A stretch of 26,306 nucleotides of DNA from contig JBFMDN010000077.1 of NCBI GenBank assembly GCA_040753915.1, positions 1-26,306 of the forward strand. The letters run 5' to 3'. The DNA comes from JBFMDN01 sp040753915 (GTDB taxonomy: Bacteria; Desulfobacterota; Desulfomonilia; Desulfomonilales; Desulfomonilaceae). Each line of letters opens with the position of its first letter. Position 1 is the first letter of the stretch. Under the pieces are notes generated by a model. It was not told the DNA's origin and ran no database searches. It saw only the letters and a list, made by a program, of their open reading frames with translations. This document shows positions 16,100 through 23,980 of this stretch, piece after piece. Both the position numbers and the translations under genes were made by a program.

Positions 16100-16342
16100 A
16101 TGGCTAAGCGAGTCATCAAAGCAAAGCAAGTAGCAAGGGACGTGCATTCAGGCATGGGGGACTCGGAACTAATGGAGAAATACGAGCTTACAGCGAAGCA
16201 ACTGGAAAGAACGCTCAAAAAGCTCGTTGAGCTGGATCTAATAACTCACATGCAACTGTACGAGCGGACTTCGCTCTCAGACACCCAAATCACAAAGGCG
16301 TTTGTGGAAACACAGAGAGCCATTGGCGCGCTCAACCCATAA
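16100..16342 (+). CDS. small protein with one LMxKY module
   Basis: 80-aa protein. Residues 6-49 repeat the module of the upstream PilZ gene (RDVHSGMGDSELMEKYEL... LKKLVELDLI). The C-terminal 30 residues (LYERTSLSDTQITKAFV...) form a separate helical tail with a phosphorylatable-looking ERTSLSD segment. I do not know a named family. Sharing a module with a PilZ protein and an HTH neighbour suggests a regulatory role (inference). The ATG at 16100 follows GGGGAT. The gap from the HTH gene is 119 bp. Confidence 0.72.
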   Translation: MAKRVIKAKQVARDVHSGMGDSELMEKYELTAKQLERTLKKLVELDLITHMQLYERTSLSDTQITKAFVETQRAIGALNP

Positions 16343-16365
16343 CGCGTCAGCCTGGGGAGAAACGG

Positions 16366-16383
16366 AGGGCCCGTGAGCCCTTT
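16366..16383 (+). terminator. possible weak terminator hairpin
   Basis: 5-bp perfect stem AGGGC/GCCCT with a 6-base loop and only a short TTT run. It is located just after the 80-aa gene. The short stem makes it doubtful. Confidence 0.25.
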
Positions 16384-16587
16384 CCGGAAGGGGATTTGTT
16401 TACTGGTGCACTGAGCTTCGCGACAACGCCAGGGGTAGGCTTCAAGCCCTCACCTGAAGGCGGATTTCAAACCCTCAACATCGTCGGCCCGCCCGCGATT
16501 TTTTCTCGCGCAACTGCAGAAACGAACTACATCCACTGCTAAAAGTCCTGTCCGCCTCCCATGGGTCCGAGGGCCTTTATGAAAGAA

Positions 16588-16664
16588 TCGCAGACCGGTG
16601 GTACGGGTGTCTCGCCCGTTATTGTCGAACAGGGGAAACGGCCATCATTATTGGCGACCGCTAT
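16588..16664 (-). repeat. ~77-bp dispersed repeat with hairpin, copy B
   Basis: Reverse-orientation homologue of 10496-10572. Conserved blocks include GCCAATAAT, CCGTTTC, ACGGGC and the end CCGGTCTGCGA on the minus strand. It contains the hairpin ACGGGC-GAGAC-ACCCGT (minus strand; 16603-16619). The stem base change against copy A leaves a G-U pair, so folding is kept. Confidence 0.65.
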
Positions 16665-16682
16665 AATTCAATCTCGGACGCG

Positions 16683-17768
16683 CTACCGGGTCATCTCCTG
16701 AATTTCGTGCAGCAGGGCATTAAGCAGCTCGGATTCCGGGAATGTTCCGACGCTCTTCCCCTTCTTGAAGATAATACCTCGGCCCTTCCCTCCGGCGATT
16801 CCTATGTCGGCCTCTTTGGCTTCTCCTGGCCCATTCACTATGCATCCCATTACCGCGACTTTGAGAGGTGTCCGAACAGACCCAAGCCTCCGCTCCACTC
16901 TTGCCGCAAGGCCCATAAGATCTATTTCGGTGCGCGCACAGGTAGGGCACGAGATGACCTCGACACCACGTTGACGGAGCCCGAGACTCTTGAGAATGGC
17001 GAACGCCGCTTGGATCTCCCGCTCGGGAGGTGCAGTCAGCGAGACCCGTATGGTGTCGCCGATCCCTTCGGCAAGCAAGAATCCGATACCGAGCGCTGAC
17101 TTGACCGTCCCCGGCACCAGGGTTCCCGCCTCCGTGACTCCCACGTGCAGCGGGTAATCCACTTTGCGTGAAAGGAGGCGATATGCTTCTACGGTCCGCA
17201 TGACATCAGAGGCTTTCAAGGAAATCTTGATGAGATCGTACCCCTCTTTTTCAAGAAGAGAAACGTGATTGAGAGCGCTCTCCACCATCGCTTCTGCCAC
17301 CGGGCCGCCATACTTGACGAGGAGGTCTTTCTCCAGAGAACCTGAATTGACCCCTATTCGAATGGGAACTCCCCGCTCTTTCGCCGCAGCAGCGACTTCT
17401 CGAACTTTCCTGCGGCTCCCGATGTTACCGGGATTGAGCCTGAGGCCGTCCACCCCCTGGAGGAGCGCCTCCAGAGCCAGCCGGTGATTGAAATGGATGT
17501 CAGCCACAAGGGGAATGCGTATTCGGGACTTAATTGCCCCGAGAGACCTGGCAGCGTCCATATCGGGCACGCCCACCCGGATGATCTCGCAACCGGCTCT
17601 TTCAAGTTTGCGGATCTGCCTGATGGTGGTCTTGACGTCTCTCGTGTCGGTCGAGGCCATGGATTGCACTGCAATGTCCGCTCCACCTCCGACCGGAACC
17701 GATCCGACGTTGATTCGTCTGGTCTTGCGTCTTTCTATGAACATCTCCGCTTCAGGTAAGCTGCGCAT
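16683..17768 (-). CDS. ispG: 4-hydroxy-3-methylbut-2-enyl diphosphate synthase
   Basis: 361-aa IspG (GcpE), which converts MEcPP to HMBPP in the non-mevalonate isoprenoid pathway using a [4Fe-4S] cluster. Recognised blocks are VGGGADIAVQSMASTDTRD, LVADIHFNHRLALEAL, LRLNPGNIG, GVNSGSLEKDLL, KASDV, LHVGVTEAGT, and the cluster ligands SCPTCART (C274, C277), GCIVNGPGE (C309, E316). The length is normal for the bacterial single-domain form. The start is uncertain: ATG 17768 lacks a ribosome binding site, and ATG 17744 (eight residues shorter) has GCGGAG immediately before it. It is the last gene after rfbA and rfbB, 48 bp behind rfbB, so probably cotranscribed. Confidence 0.95.
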   Translation of the reverse strand: MRSLPEAEMFIERRKTRRINVGSVPVGGGADIAVQSMASTDTRDVKTTIRQIRKLERAGCEIIRVGVPDMDAARSLGAIKSRIRIPLVADIHFNHRLALEALLQGVDGLRLNPGNIGSRRKVREVAAAAKERGVPIRIGVNSGSLEKDLLVKYGGPVAEAMVESALNHVSLLEKEGYDLIKISLKASDVMRTVEAYRLLSRKVDYPLHVGVTEAGTLVPGTVKSALGIGFLLAEGIGDTIRVSLTAPPEREIQAAFAILKSLGLRQRGVEVISCPTCARTEIDLMGLAARVERRLGSVRTPLKVAVMGCIVNGPGEAKEADIGIAGGKGRGIIFKKGKSVGTFPESELLNALLHEIQEMTR

Positions 17769-17816
17769 AAGGAAACGCCATGTCCCGCGGGACGGGGTGC
17801 TGGCTTCCTTAAGGAC

Positions 17817-18827
17817 TCATCTGCCTCGATACCACGTTTCGTAATACTTCATGTACTCGCCGGACTTGATACGCTGCCACCATGCCTCGTGCTCGATGTA
17901 CCAGCTTATGGTCTGGTTCATGCCCTCTTCGAATCCCACAAGAGGCCTCCAGCCAAGTCGCTCCTCCAATTTCGAGCAATCAATGGCGTACCGCCGGTCG
18001 TGGCCGGGTCGGTCCTGAACTAGGCGTATCAGCGATTCCGACTTGCCCAATCGGCGCAGGATGTATCGCACCACATCGATGTTGCAGCATTCGCACCTGC
18101 CACCCACATTGTAGATCTCCCCCGCGGCCCCCTTTCGCAACACGAGGTCTATCGCCCTGCAATGATCCTGCACGTAGATCCAGTCCCGTACGTTCAAGCC
18201 ATCCCCGTACACGGGCAATTCCCTGTCCTGGAGCGCGTTACTGATCATGAGAGGTATGAGCTTCTCAGGAAATTGGTACGGCCCATAATTGTTGGAGCAC
18301 CGCGTAACGATCGCGTCCAATCCAAACGTCTTGTGATAGGACCGGACCAGGAGATCTGCTGCCGCCTTGGATGCGGCGTACGGGCTGTTGGGAGCAAGAT
18401 TGTTTGCCTCAGTGAACGCTCCTTCCGGTCCAAGCGAACCGTAAACCTCGTCTGTGGAAATCTGGAGGAACCGGCCAATGCCAAACTCGCGGCAAACATC
18501 GAGGAGTACCTGGGTTCCCAGCACGTTGGTCTTCACAAACGCCGATGCATCCAGTATTGACCGATCCACGTGAGATTCCGCTGCAAAGTTGACGACCGCA
18601 TCTGGCCTTTCGTGCATGAGAGAGCGCACGAGCTCCCGATCCGTAATATCGCCTCGCACGAATCTGTGCCGCTCCCCGTACGGCTCCGCATCCTGAAGGT
18701 TTTCAAGATTCCCGGCGTACGTCAGGAGGTCCATGTTGATTATTGACACATCAGGGTAGGAAGCCAGCATGTGTAGGACAAAGTTTGATCCGATGAATCC
18801 ACAGCCACCAGTGACCAGGAGCTTCAT
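17817..18827 (-). CDS. rfbB: dTDP-glucose 4,6-dehydratase
   Basis: 336-aa extended short-chain dehydrogenase that converts dTDP-glucose to dTDP-4-keto-6-deoxyglucose for surface sugars. It shows the NAD-binding GGCGFIGSNF (7-16), NFAAESHVDRS (80-90), the catalytic triad region STDEVYG (124-130) with Y150xxxK154 in SPYAASKAA, and RCSNNYGPYQFPEKLIP. The ATG at 18827 has GGAGAGG 8 bases upstream and begins directly with MKLLVTGG; the longer frame from 18872 overlaps rfbA and is unlikely. It lies 28 bp after rfbA. The rfbC and rfbD genes needed for dTDP-rhamnose are not in this window. Confidence 0.95.
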   Translation of the reverse strand: MKLLVTGGCGFIGSNFVLHMLASYPDVSIINMDLLTYAGNLENLQDAEPYGERHRFVRGDITDRELVRSLMHERPDAVVNFAAESHVDRSILDASAFVKTNVLGTQVLLDVCREFGIGRFLQISTDEVYGSLGPEGAFTEANNLAPNSPYAASKAAADLLVRSYHKTFGLDAIVTRCSNNYGPYQFPEKLIPLMISNALQDRELPVYGDGLNVRDWIYVQDHCRAIDLVLRKGAAGEIYNVGGRCECCNIDVVRYILRRLGKSESLIRLVQDRPGHDRRYAIDCSKLEERLGWRPLVGFEEGMNQTISWYIEHEAWWQRIKSGEYMKYYETWYRGR

Positions 18828-18855
18828 GACAGCGCCTCTCCAGGATACCGATTTC

Positions 18856-19584
18856 TCAGCAATTGTTGGCACCTCCTTGGGCCACGAGGTTCGATGCCCT
18901 CAAGAGGGATTCAAAGGTGCCCGCGTCCGTCCACCAACCGTCAAGAATGGACCATGTCATAGTCCCTTGGTTGATATAGAGATTGTTCACGTCCGTAATC
19001 TCCAACTCCCCTCTCTCTGAAGGCGAGAGGGTTTTGATGAACTCGAATACCTGGAAATCGTACATGTAAATGCCGGTGACTGCATATCGCGACGCAGGGT
19101 TTGCGGGCTTCTCTTCAATACGAACGACCCGGTCTCCGTCCAGTACCGGAACTCCGAATCTGCGTGGATCATCCACCTCTTTGAGAAGGATTCTCCCACC
19201 CTTCTTCTGCTTCTTGAATTCCTCTACCGCGGGAGCGATACCCTTTTCAATGACATTGTCGCCAAGCACCACACACACGGGACCGCATGCCGCGTGGGCT
19301 TCGGCCAGAGACAGTGCGTCCGCGATACCCCCCTCACCTTCTTGATACGCGTAACTGATATGCTCTATGCCGTACTCCCGCCCGTTTCCGATGAGCTTGA
19401 GGAAATCTCCGGGATTGTTCCCGCCCGTGACGATGAGAATATCCTTAATACCTGCTTTGACGAGGCATTCCACCGGATAGGTTATCATGGGCCTGTTGTA
19501 CACGGGCAGCAAGTGCTTGTTCGTTATCTTGGTCAGAGGATACAGCCGTGTTCCCAAGCCTCCCGCCAAAATCACCCCCTTCAT
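18856..19584 (-). CDS. rfbA: glucose-1-phosphate thymidylyltransferase
   Basis: 242-aa sugar nucleotidyltransferase making dTDP-glucose from glucose-1-phosphate and dTTP. It begins MKGVILAGGLGTRLYPLTKITNKHLLPVYNRPMI, the nucleotide-binding signature (GGxGTRL...K), and has VLGDN and RFGVPVLDGD, EEKP, and the late WxDAGTFESLL block. It is shorter than the ~290-aa E. coli RmlA and resembles the short form lacking the C-terminal allosteric helices, as found in many anaerobes and archaea. The ATG at 19584 follows AGGAGGAG. It is first in the rfbA-rfbB-ispG cluster. Confidence 0.93.
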   Translation of the reverse strand: MKGVILAGGLGTRLYPLTKITNKHLLPVYNRPMITYPVECLVKAGIKDILIVTGGNNPGDFLKLIGNGREYGIEHISYAYQEGEGGIADALSLAEAHAACGPVCVVLGDNVIEKGIAPAVEEFKKQKKGGRILLKEVDDPRRFGVPVLDGDRVVRIEEKPANPASRYAVTGIYMYDFQVFEFIKTLSPSERGELEITDVNNLYINQGTMTWSILDGWWTDAGTFESLLRASNLVAQGGANNC

Positions 19585-19620
19585 ACTCTCCTCCTGCGGG
19601 CAACAGAATTCATAGGGGAG

Positions 19621-19650
19621 ATCCTACCACTGCATGGGGCCGGCAGTCAA
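19621..19650 (-). promoter_or_regulatory. putative promoter of rfbA-rfbB-ispG
   Basis: Minus-strand TTGACT (19645-19650) and TAGGAT (19621-19626) with an 18-bp spacer, which places the start site about 30 nt before the rfbA ATG. Five of six -35 and four of six -10 bases match. Confidence 0.35.
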
Positions 19651-19939
19651 ACGACGCGAATGCGCTGACTCAACCCTGTCCCCTTGCCGGCTGCCAAATG
19701 AGGGTGAATGTAGAAAACGTGAGCAGGGAGGGCAACGGAAAGTGCGAGATCGTGTCTTCTACAGGATAGAGTGCTGAAGGTTCCATTCAGGGAGAACCAC
19801 AGGCAAGAGGTCAGGCCTTGTTTCTTGATGTTCCAGGAGCCTCTTAAGCTCACCTGCTCGGTCTAGACCAAGCCAGTGGCCTGTTCACAGACCCTCGTCC
19901 TCACAGATTCATCAAGAAACAAGACCTGACCCTCAGTAT
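19651..19939. other. intergenic region holding element copy 2
   Basis: The left part (19651-19807) shows nothing recognisable. The right part is the inverted-repeat element at 19808-19933, ending 6 bp before the stop of the small membrane protein gene. Confidence 0.4.
19808..19933 (+). mobile_element. MITE/REP-like element with terminal inverted repeats, copy 2
   Basis: About 126 bp. The left end reads GAGGTCAGGCCTTGTTTCTT; the right end is the complement (AAGAAACAAGACCTGACCCT). The core contains CTGCTCGGTCTAGACC and GCCAGTGGCC. Same orientation as the copy at 21918, with roughly 85% hand-aligned identity. Non-coding. Inserted immediately downstream of the small membrane protein gene. Confidence 0.85.
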
Positions 19940-20398
19940 CTACTTTTTTGCTTCAGCGGCCTTTCCGAGTCTCGACAGCGCGACTCCGGAAATTGTCATG
20001 GCAACGTAGAGCACGAGAAGCACAACAAACACCGCGATGAACCGCAACACGAGGGTTCCTATGATCCAGGTCCAGTTGTCCTGAACTATGGTTAAATTGG
20101 TTCCACTGCCATCCTTGGACAGGGTTATCGAATGCCAGGGACGGTTGCTATGATCTTCAATGTACATCTGCTCCCCGCGATCCCAGAACTTGACGTCTTC
20201 CACATCCTTCAGGGCGTTCTTGTAGAAATCGATGGCATCGGTGTAGGAAATCTCGTACTTGTTCTCGAGACGATCGGGTCTGGCTAGGACCGATTTCCCC
20301 CCGGGGATCACGGGCGCTCCGAGGAAATCGTCGGCAACGGCCATTGTTCCGAAGCCCACCAGGAGACAGAGTGCCAGCAGGCCAACGTTTTTGTTCAT
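19940..20398 (-). CDS. signal-peptide protein with C-terminal TM, OadG-like, next to decarboxylase beta subunit
   Basis: 152-aa protein. It has an N-terminal signal peptide (about 1-23, cleavage likely after AVA), an exported domain of about 85 residues (YTDAIDFYKNALKDVEDVKFWDRGEQMYI...), one transmembrane helix (about 112-134) and a short basic cytoplasmic tail. The helix plus tail (LVLRFIAVFVVLLVLYVAMTISG...) resembles the gamma subunit (OadG) of sodium-pumping decarboxylases, and the gene follows the beta subunit by 106 bp. That makes an accessory or anchoring subunit plausible, but the exported domain is not part of classical OadG. I do not recognise that domain. The ATG at 20398 lacks an obvious strong ribosome binding site. 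The inverted-repeat element lies just past the stop. Confidence 0.75.
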   Translation of the reverse strand: MNKNVGLLALCLLVGFGTMAVADDFLGAPVIPGGKSVLARPDRLENKYEISYTDAIDFYKNALKDVEDVKFWDRGEQMYIEDHSNRPWHSITLSKDGSGTNLTIVQDNWTWIIGTLVLRFIAVFVVLLVLYVAMTISGVALSRLGKAAEAKK

Positions 20399-20504
20399 TC
20401 CAAACTCCAGTCCTGGGCATTGCCCACGGCATTTACCGCAGGCAGCGTGAATCCATTTGCATTTTACTGCGTGGCGTGCACGGGCATGGGCGTCGAACCG
20501 CAGA

Positions 20505-21647
20505 TCAATTGAACATTGCTATGAACATGCCAGCAGCCGCAGCCGATCCTATGACGCCGGCAAGATTCGGGCCCATGGCATGCATCAGCAGGTGGTTGGT
20601 CTTGTCATACTTCATGCCCATCAACTGCGATACACGAGCGGACATCGGCACTGCCGAGACTCCCGCCGAGCCGATGAGTGGGTTGATCTTGTCTTTAAGG
20701 AAGAGGTTCATGATCTTGACAGTCAAGATTCCTCCCGCGGTACACACGGCAAAATCGATGAGGCCAAGACCAAAAATGAAGAGGGGTTTCGCACTGAGAA
20801 ACTTGTCCGCAGCCATGGTGGCTCCCACAGATATTCCCAGAAAGATGGTCACGATGTTCATGAGGGCCCCTTGCGCGGTATCAGTCAGTCTCCCTACTAC
20901 CCCGCTTTCTTTCATGAGGTTGCCAAACATGAACATGCCCATCAGAGGTATGACAGCAGGGACCAGGATAGCGATAATTCCGCAAGCCACGATGGGATAA
21001 AGAATCTTCTCCGTTGGAGTGACCACTCGGAGCTGCTTCATGCGGATCTTTCTCTCTTCTGGCGTGGTCAGCAATCTCATGATCGGAGGTTGAATAAGGG
21101 GTACCATGGCCATGTACGAATAGGCGGCTAGGGCATTCGCTCCCAGGAGCTGGGGAGCGAGGTGCTGGGTGAGGTAGATGGTGGTCGGGCCGTCAGCTCC
21201 CCCGATGATGCCGACGGACGCAGCCTCTTTGAGGGTAAAGCCGGCCAAGACCGTACCACTGAATGTAACAAAAACGCCAAGCTGCGCACCAGCCCCGATG
21301 AGGAGCACCTTGGGATTGGCAATGAGCGGTCCGAAGTCCGTCATAGCGCCGAGCCCGAGGAAAATGACGCACGGGATGATCTCCCATTCCAGGCCGTACT
21401 TATAGAATGCCATCAGGAGCTCAGGCCGACCATCCGTAAAGCCCATGAGAGGCACGAGGGGGAAATTGACGATGAAGATCCCAAAGCCTATGGGCAGAAG
21501 AAGTAACGGCTCGAAATTCTTGACAATGGCCAGGTACAGGAAGAGGCCGCCGATGGCCCACATCACCACCATTTTGCTGTCGAACGTAAAAACGCCCGTG
21601 GTGTTGAGAATTCCTTGTAGCATGTTGAGGACGTCTGCTGCATTCAT
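20505..21647 (-). CDS. Na+-translocating decarboxylase beta subunit (OadB/GcdB/MmdB family)
   Basis: 380-aa, very hydrophobic protein with about nine to ten membrane segments. It is the channel subunit that couples decarboxylation of carboxybiotin to Na+ export. Family blocks seen are GFGIFIVNFPL, PCVIFLGLGAMTDFGPLIANPK, the highly conserved VGIIGGADGPTTIYL (essential Asp in the oxaloacetate enzyme), and near the C-terminus NPLIGSAGVSAVPMSARVSQ and HAMGPNLAGVIGSA. The length is on the short side of the family (about 375-430). The ATG at 21647 has GGAGGA at good spacing. No alpha (carboxyltransferase) or biotin carrier gene is in the window, so substrate (oxaloacetate, glutaconyl-CoA or methylmalonyl-CoA) is undecided. 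Neighbouring acyl-CoA ligases favour a CoA-ester substrate (inference). Confidence 0.93.
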   Translation of the reverse strand: MNAADVLNMLQGILNTTGVFTFDSKMVVMWAIGGLFLYLAIVKNFEPLLLLPIGFGIFIVNFPLVPLMGFTDGRPELLMAFYKYGLEWEIIPCVIFLGLGAMTDFGPLIANPKVLLIGAGAQLGVFVTFSGTVLAGFTLKEAASVGIIGGADGPTTIYLTQHLAPQLLGANALAAYSYMAMVPLIQPPIMRLLTTPEERKIRMKQLRVVTPTEKILYPIVACGIIAILVPAVIPLMGMFMFGNLMKESGVVGRLTDTAQGALMNIVTIFLGISVGATMAADKFLSAKPLFIFGLGLIDFAVCTAGGILTVKIMNLFLKDKINPLIGSAGVSAVPMSARVSQLMGMKYDKTNHLLMHAMGPNLAGVIGSAAAAGMFIAMFN

Positions 21648-21746
21648 ATCCCGGTCCTCCTACCGGTTCTTGCTTGGCACCCTCTCAGGGAAAGTGCCGG
21701 GTTTACTGGGCCGCAACGCGCGATGTGCAGGAGAATGAGGGAGTCC

Positions 21747-21775
21747 ATTGTCCAGAACTCGGAACTGGACGTCAA
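21747..21775 (-). promoter_or_regulatory. putative promoter of the decarboxylase beta gene
   Basis: Minus-strand TTGACG (21770-21775) and GACAAT (21747-21752) with a 17-bp spacer, about 100 bp upstream of the ATG at 21647. This is a pattern match only. Confidence 0.33.
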
Positions 21776-22380
21776 GAGAAAAATGACCGGCGTATGCCTT
21801 TATTGAAGGCTTTTAGGAAAAAAGAGAGCTTACATAAAATTCATTCCTCAGAACTTGCGAATAGGCGGCCACCAAATCCCAGGTCCTCTCATAACCATTT
21901 CACACGTAGCGCGACAAGGGGTTAGGTCTTGCTTCTTGATCTTCCTTTCACCTCTTAAACTCGCCTGCTCGGTCTAGACCAGGCCAGTGGCCTATTCACA
22001 GACCATCGTCACCATAGATTCGTCAAGAAACAACGCCTGACCCCGAGTGCGCGCTGCACCCTGTTCGAGTGAAAGCCCACAGGATTCTCGTTGACCACAG
22101 CCGGTACGCTGAGATACGATCCAACGCAGGAGATGTCGGGCTGTTTCATATACACAAAGGCGGTTTTGCTTCTTTGGGATCTGGTGGCGAACCATACTGA
22201 AGCCTGCTCCAGGAGGTGGAGATCCTCCAGAGACGGGTCACTGGAGAGAAGGAGAACCTTGAAATGGCAAGAGCGCGGCATAATTTGGGACCGACCCTGC
22301 ATTGCAGCCTTGTTCGACCAGCGCTTCTTGCACGAAAGGTGACGCTGTCGATTCCCTCATTTACCATAAGGAATAGAGGG
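21776..22380. other. divergent intergenic region holding element copy 3
   Basis: This lies between the decarboxylase and the acyl-CoA ligase, which are transcribed apart. It contains a short GCCTT-tattg-AAGGC-TTTT hairpin near 21796-21814 (no gene for it to terminate) and the inverted-repeat element at 21918-22044. 22045-22380 has open frames on the minus strand whose translations I could not recognise. A weak TTGACC (22091) ... TACGAT pair on the plus strand, 18 bp apart, might be the ligase promoter. Confidence 0.35.
21918..22044 (+). mobile_element. MITE/REP-like element with terminal inverted repeats, copy 3
   Basis: About 127 bp. The left end is GGGGTTAGGTCTTGCTTCTT; the right end is AAGAAACAACGCCTGACCCC. 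The core has CTGCTCGGTCTAGACCAGG, GGCCAGTGGCC and TTCACAGACCATCGTC, as in the other copies. No open frame of note. The small differences between copies show independent ageing of the insertions. Confidence 0.85.
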
Positions 22381-23949
22381 ATGAATATCGTTATCGAATG
22401 CCTGGAGAAGAACGCTCAACGTATTCCAAGCAGGTTGAGCGTAATCGATGGAAACAAGGGAACAGCGTGCACGTACGCTGAGTTAAACTCCAATGTCAAT
22501 TCCGTGGCCAACGGTCTGCAATCACTGGGCATAGGGAAGGGAGATCGGGTAGCAATCTACACCCGCAATGTTCCCGAATTTATTGTAGCCTTTCTGGCCA
22601 ATGCCAAGATCGGGGCCATCTCGGTTCCATTCAATATCATGCTCAGGAGAATGGAAATCGAGTACATCATGAACCACAGTGGAGCCCGCCTCCTCTTCGG
22701 CATGGCTGAGGAGACGACGGAAAACGTCCTGCCCATTTGGGAGAACTTGCCCGCTTTGGAAAAGATCGTGTCAGTTCAGGGCATGGTTGGAGACGGCACG
22801 GACCCGCGGGTGCTGAATTATGAAGATCTGATTCAGAATCATAGCCCGGTCTTCTCCTCTGTGAACTCGGACGAGAGGGAGGGACTGTCGCTTCTGTATA
22901 CCTCGGGCACCACGGGCAAACCCAAAGGTGCTCTTGCCACCCATGGAAACTGGCTTGACCAGGCGAGGTTAAACGCCTCTCATGTTGTGCCCATGACAGA
23001 GGAGGACCTGGTTCTGACCGGTGCTCCGTTCTTTCACGTTTATGTGGTTTTCACGGTGCTGCCCACTCTGTATGCGGGCGCAACTGTGGTGACGCTTCAA
23101 CGATTCTTCCCCAGAGAGGCGCTGGAGTTGGTCACCAAATACAAAGTGACCCACTTCATGGGGACCCCCACCATGTGGGCCTATCTCATCGACGAATACC
23201 TCAGGAACAAAGACTGCTACGACGTGTCGAGCCTCTGGTTCGGTCAGTGTGCCGGGTCCAGTTTGCCCTCGGAACTGGCGAAACAGATCGCTGAAGTATT
23301 CGGAATCGGCTTGGTGGAGTGTTACGGAGCCACGGAAACTTCTAGCACCGTGACCCATACACGCTTCAACCATTTTACGCCCGGGACTTCCGGTTGGGCT
23401 GCGCCAGGCTGGGAAATCAGGATCGTGGACCCCCTCGGGAGAGACATGCCCGCCGGAGAAATCGGCGAACTGTGGTGTCGGGGGCCCGGTATCATAAGGG
23501 AATACTGGAACGATCCAGCCATGACAACCATGAAAATGCAGGACGGTTGGTGGAAATCAGGGGATTTGGCGTACATTCGAGGCGATAGCTACTCCGACTG
23601 TCTCCTGCACATCGTGGATCGCAAGGACGACATGTTAGTTTGCGGAGGATACAACATCTATCCCAGCGAAGTGGAAGGTTATCTGGCACATCACCCCAAG
23701 ATACTTCAATCCGTCGTGATCGGGATACCGGACAAGCTCAAAGGAGAAATCCCCAAGGCTTTCGTGGTGCTGGCCCCTGGGGAACATGCGACAGAGGACG
23801 AGATCATTCGCTGGTCCAAGGAAAATATGGCCGCTTACAAAGCGCCGCGAGAAGTCGCCTTCACCTCAATGGACGATTTGCCCAAGACCGCTACCGGCAA
23901 AATCCTAAAGCGGGAGCTGAAGCGCCGGGAACTGGAGAAATTGGGCTGA
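22381..23949 (+). CDS. AMP-forming acyl-CoA synthetase/ligase
   Basis: 522-aa member of the ANL superfamily, activating a carboxylic acid with ATP and CoA via an acyl-adenylate. It has the P-loop LLYTSGTTGKPKG (171-183), ECYGATETSS (A5), the WWKSGDL and IVDRKDDMLVCGGYNIYPSEVE hinge region, and the C-terminal catalytic lysine K507 in PKTATGKILKREL. Length and order match long/medium-chain acyl-CoA ligases; the acid cannot be told by eye. The ATG at 22381 follows AAGGA about 8 bases upstream; the longer frame from 22216 has no similar support. It is convergent with a second ligase gene. Confidence 0.92.
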   Translation: MNIVIECLEKNAQRIPSRLSVIDGNKGTACTYAELNSNVNSVANGLQSLGIGKGDRVAIYTRNVPEFIVAFLANAKIGAISVPFNIMLRRMEIEYIMNHSGARLLFGMAEETTENVLPIWENLPALEKIVSVQGMVGDGTDPRVLNYEDLIQNHSPVFSSVNSDEREGLSLLYTSGTTGKPKGALATHGNWLDQARLNASHVVPMTEEDLVLTGAPFFHVYVVFTVLPTLYAGATVVTLQRFFPREALELVTKYKVTHFMGTPTMWAYLIDEYLRNKDCYDVSSLWFGQCAGSSLPSELAKQIAEVFGIGLVECYGATETSSTVTHTRFNHFTPGTSGWAAPGWEIRIVDPLGRDMPAGEIGELWCRGPGIIREYWNDPAMTTMKMQDGWWKSGDLAYIRGDSYSDCLLHIVDRKDDMLVCGGYNIYPSEVEGYLAHHPKILQSVVIGIPDKLKGEIPKAFVVLAPGEHATEDEIIRWSKENMAAYKAPREVAFTSMDDLPKTATGKILKRELKRRELEKLG

Positions 23950-23980
23950 AAGCGTTCATGCTCGAGGCTGCCTGTCCCTT

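Larger units (their letters stand above)
16343..16682. other. convergent intergenic region with repeat
   Basis: This lies between the 80-aa gene (+) and ispG (-). At 16366-16381 there is a small hairpin, AGGGC-ccgtga-GCCCT followed by TT, 24 nt past the 80-aa gene, which could be a weak terminator. The right part is the ~77-bp dispersed repeat at 16588-16664. Nothing else was recognised. Confidence 0.4.

Noticed and set aside
7284..17785. 24-base similarity (about 21 matches) between 7284-7307 and 17762-17785, sharing GCGCATAAGGAAA
   Set aside because: A single match of this size is close to what chance allows in 26 kb searched in both orientations, and no third copy was seen.
21796..21814. 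GCCTT-tattg-AAGGC-TTTT as an intrinsic terminator
   Set aside because: Its orientation faces no upstream plus-strand gene; the 5-bp stem is probably chance.
21992..22302. Minus-strand open frames of 67 and 97 codons upstream of the ligase
   Set aside because: They run into the inverted-repeat element, have unrelated translations and lack ribosome binding sites.
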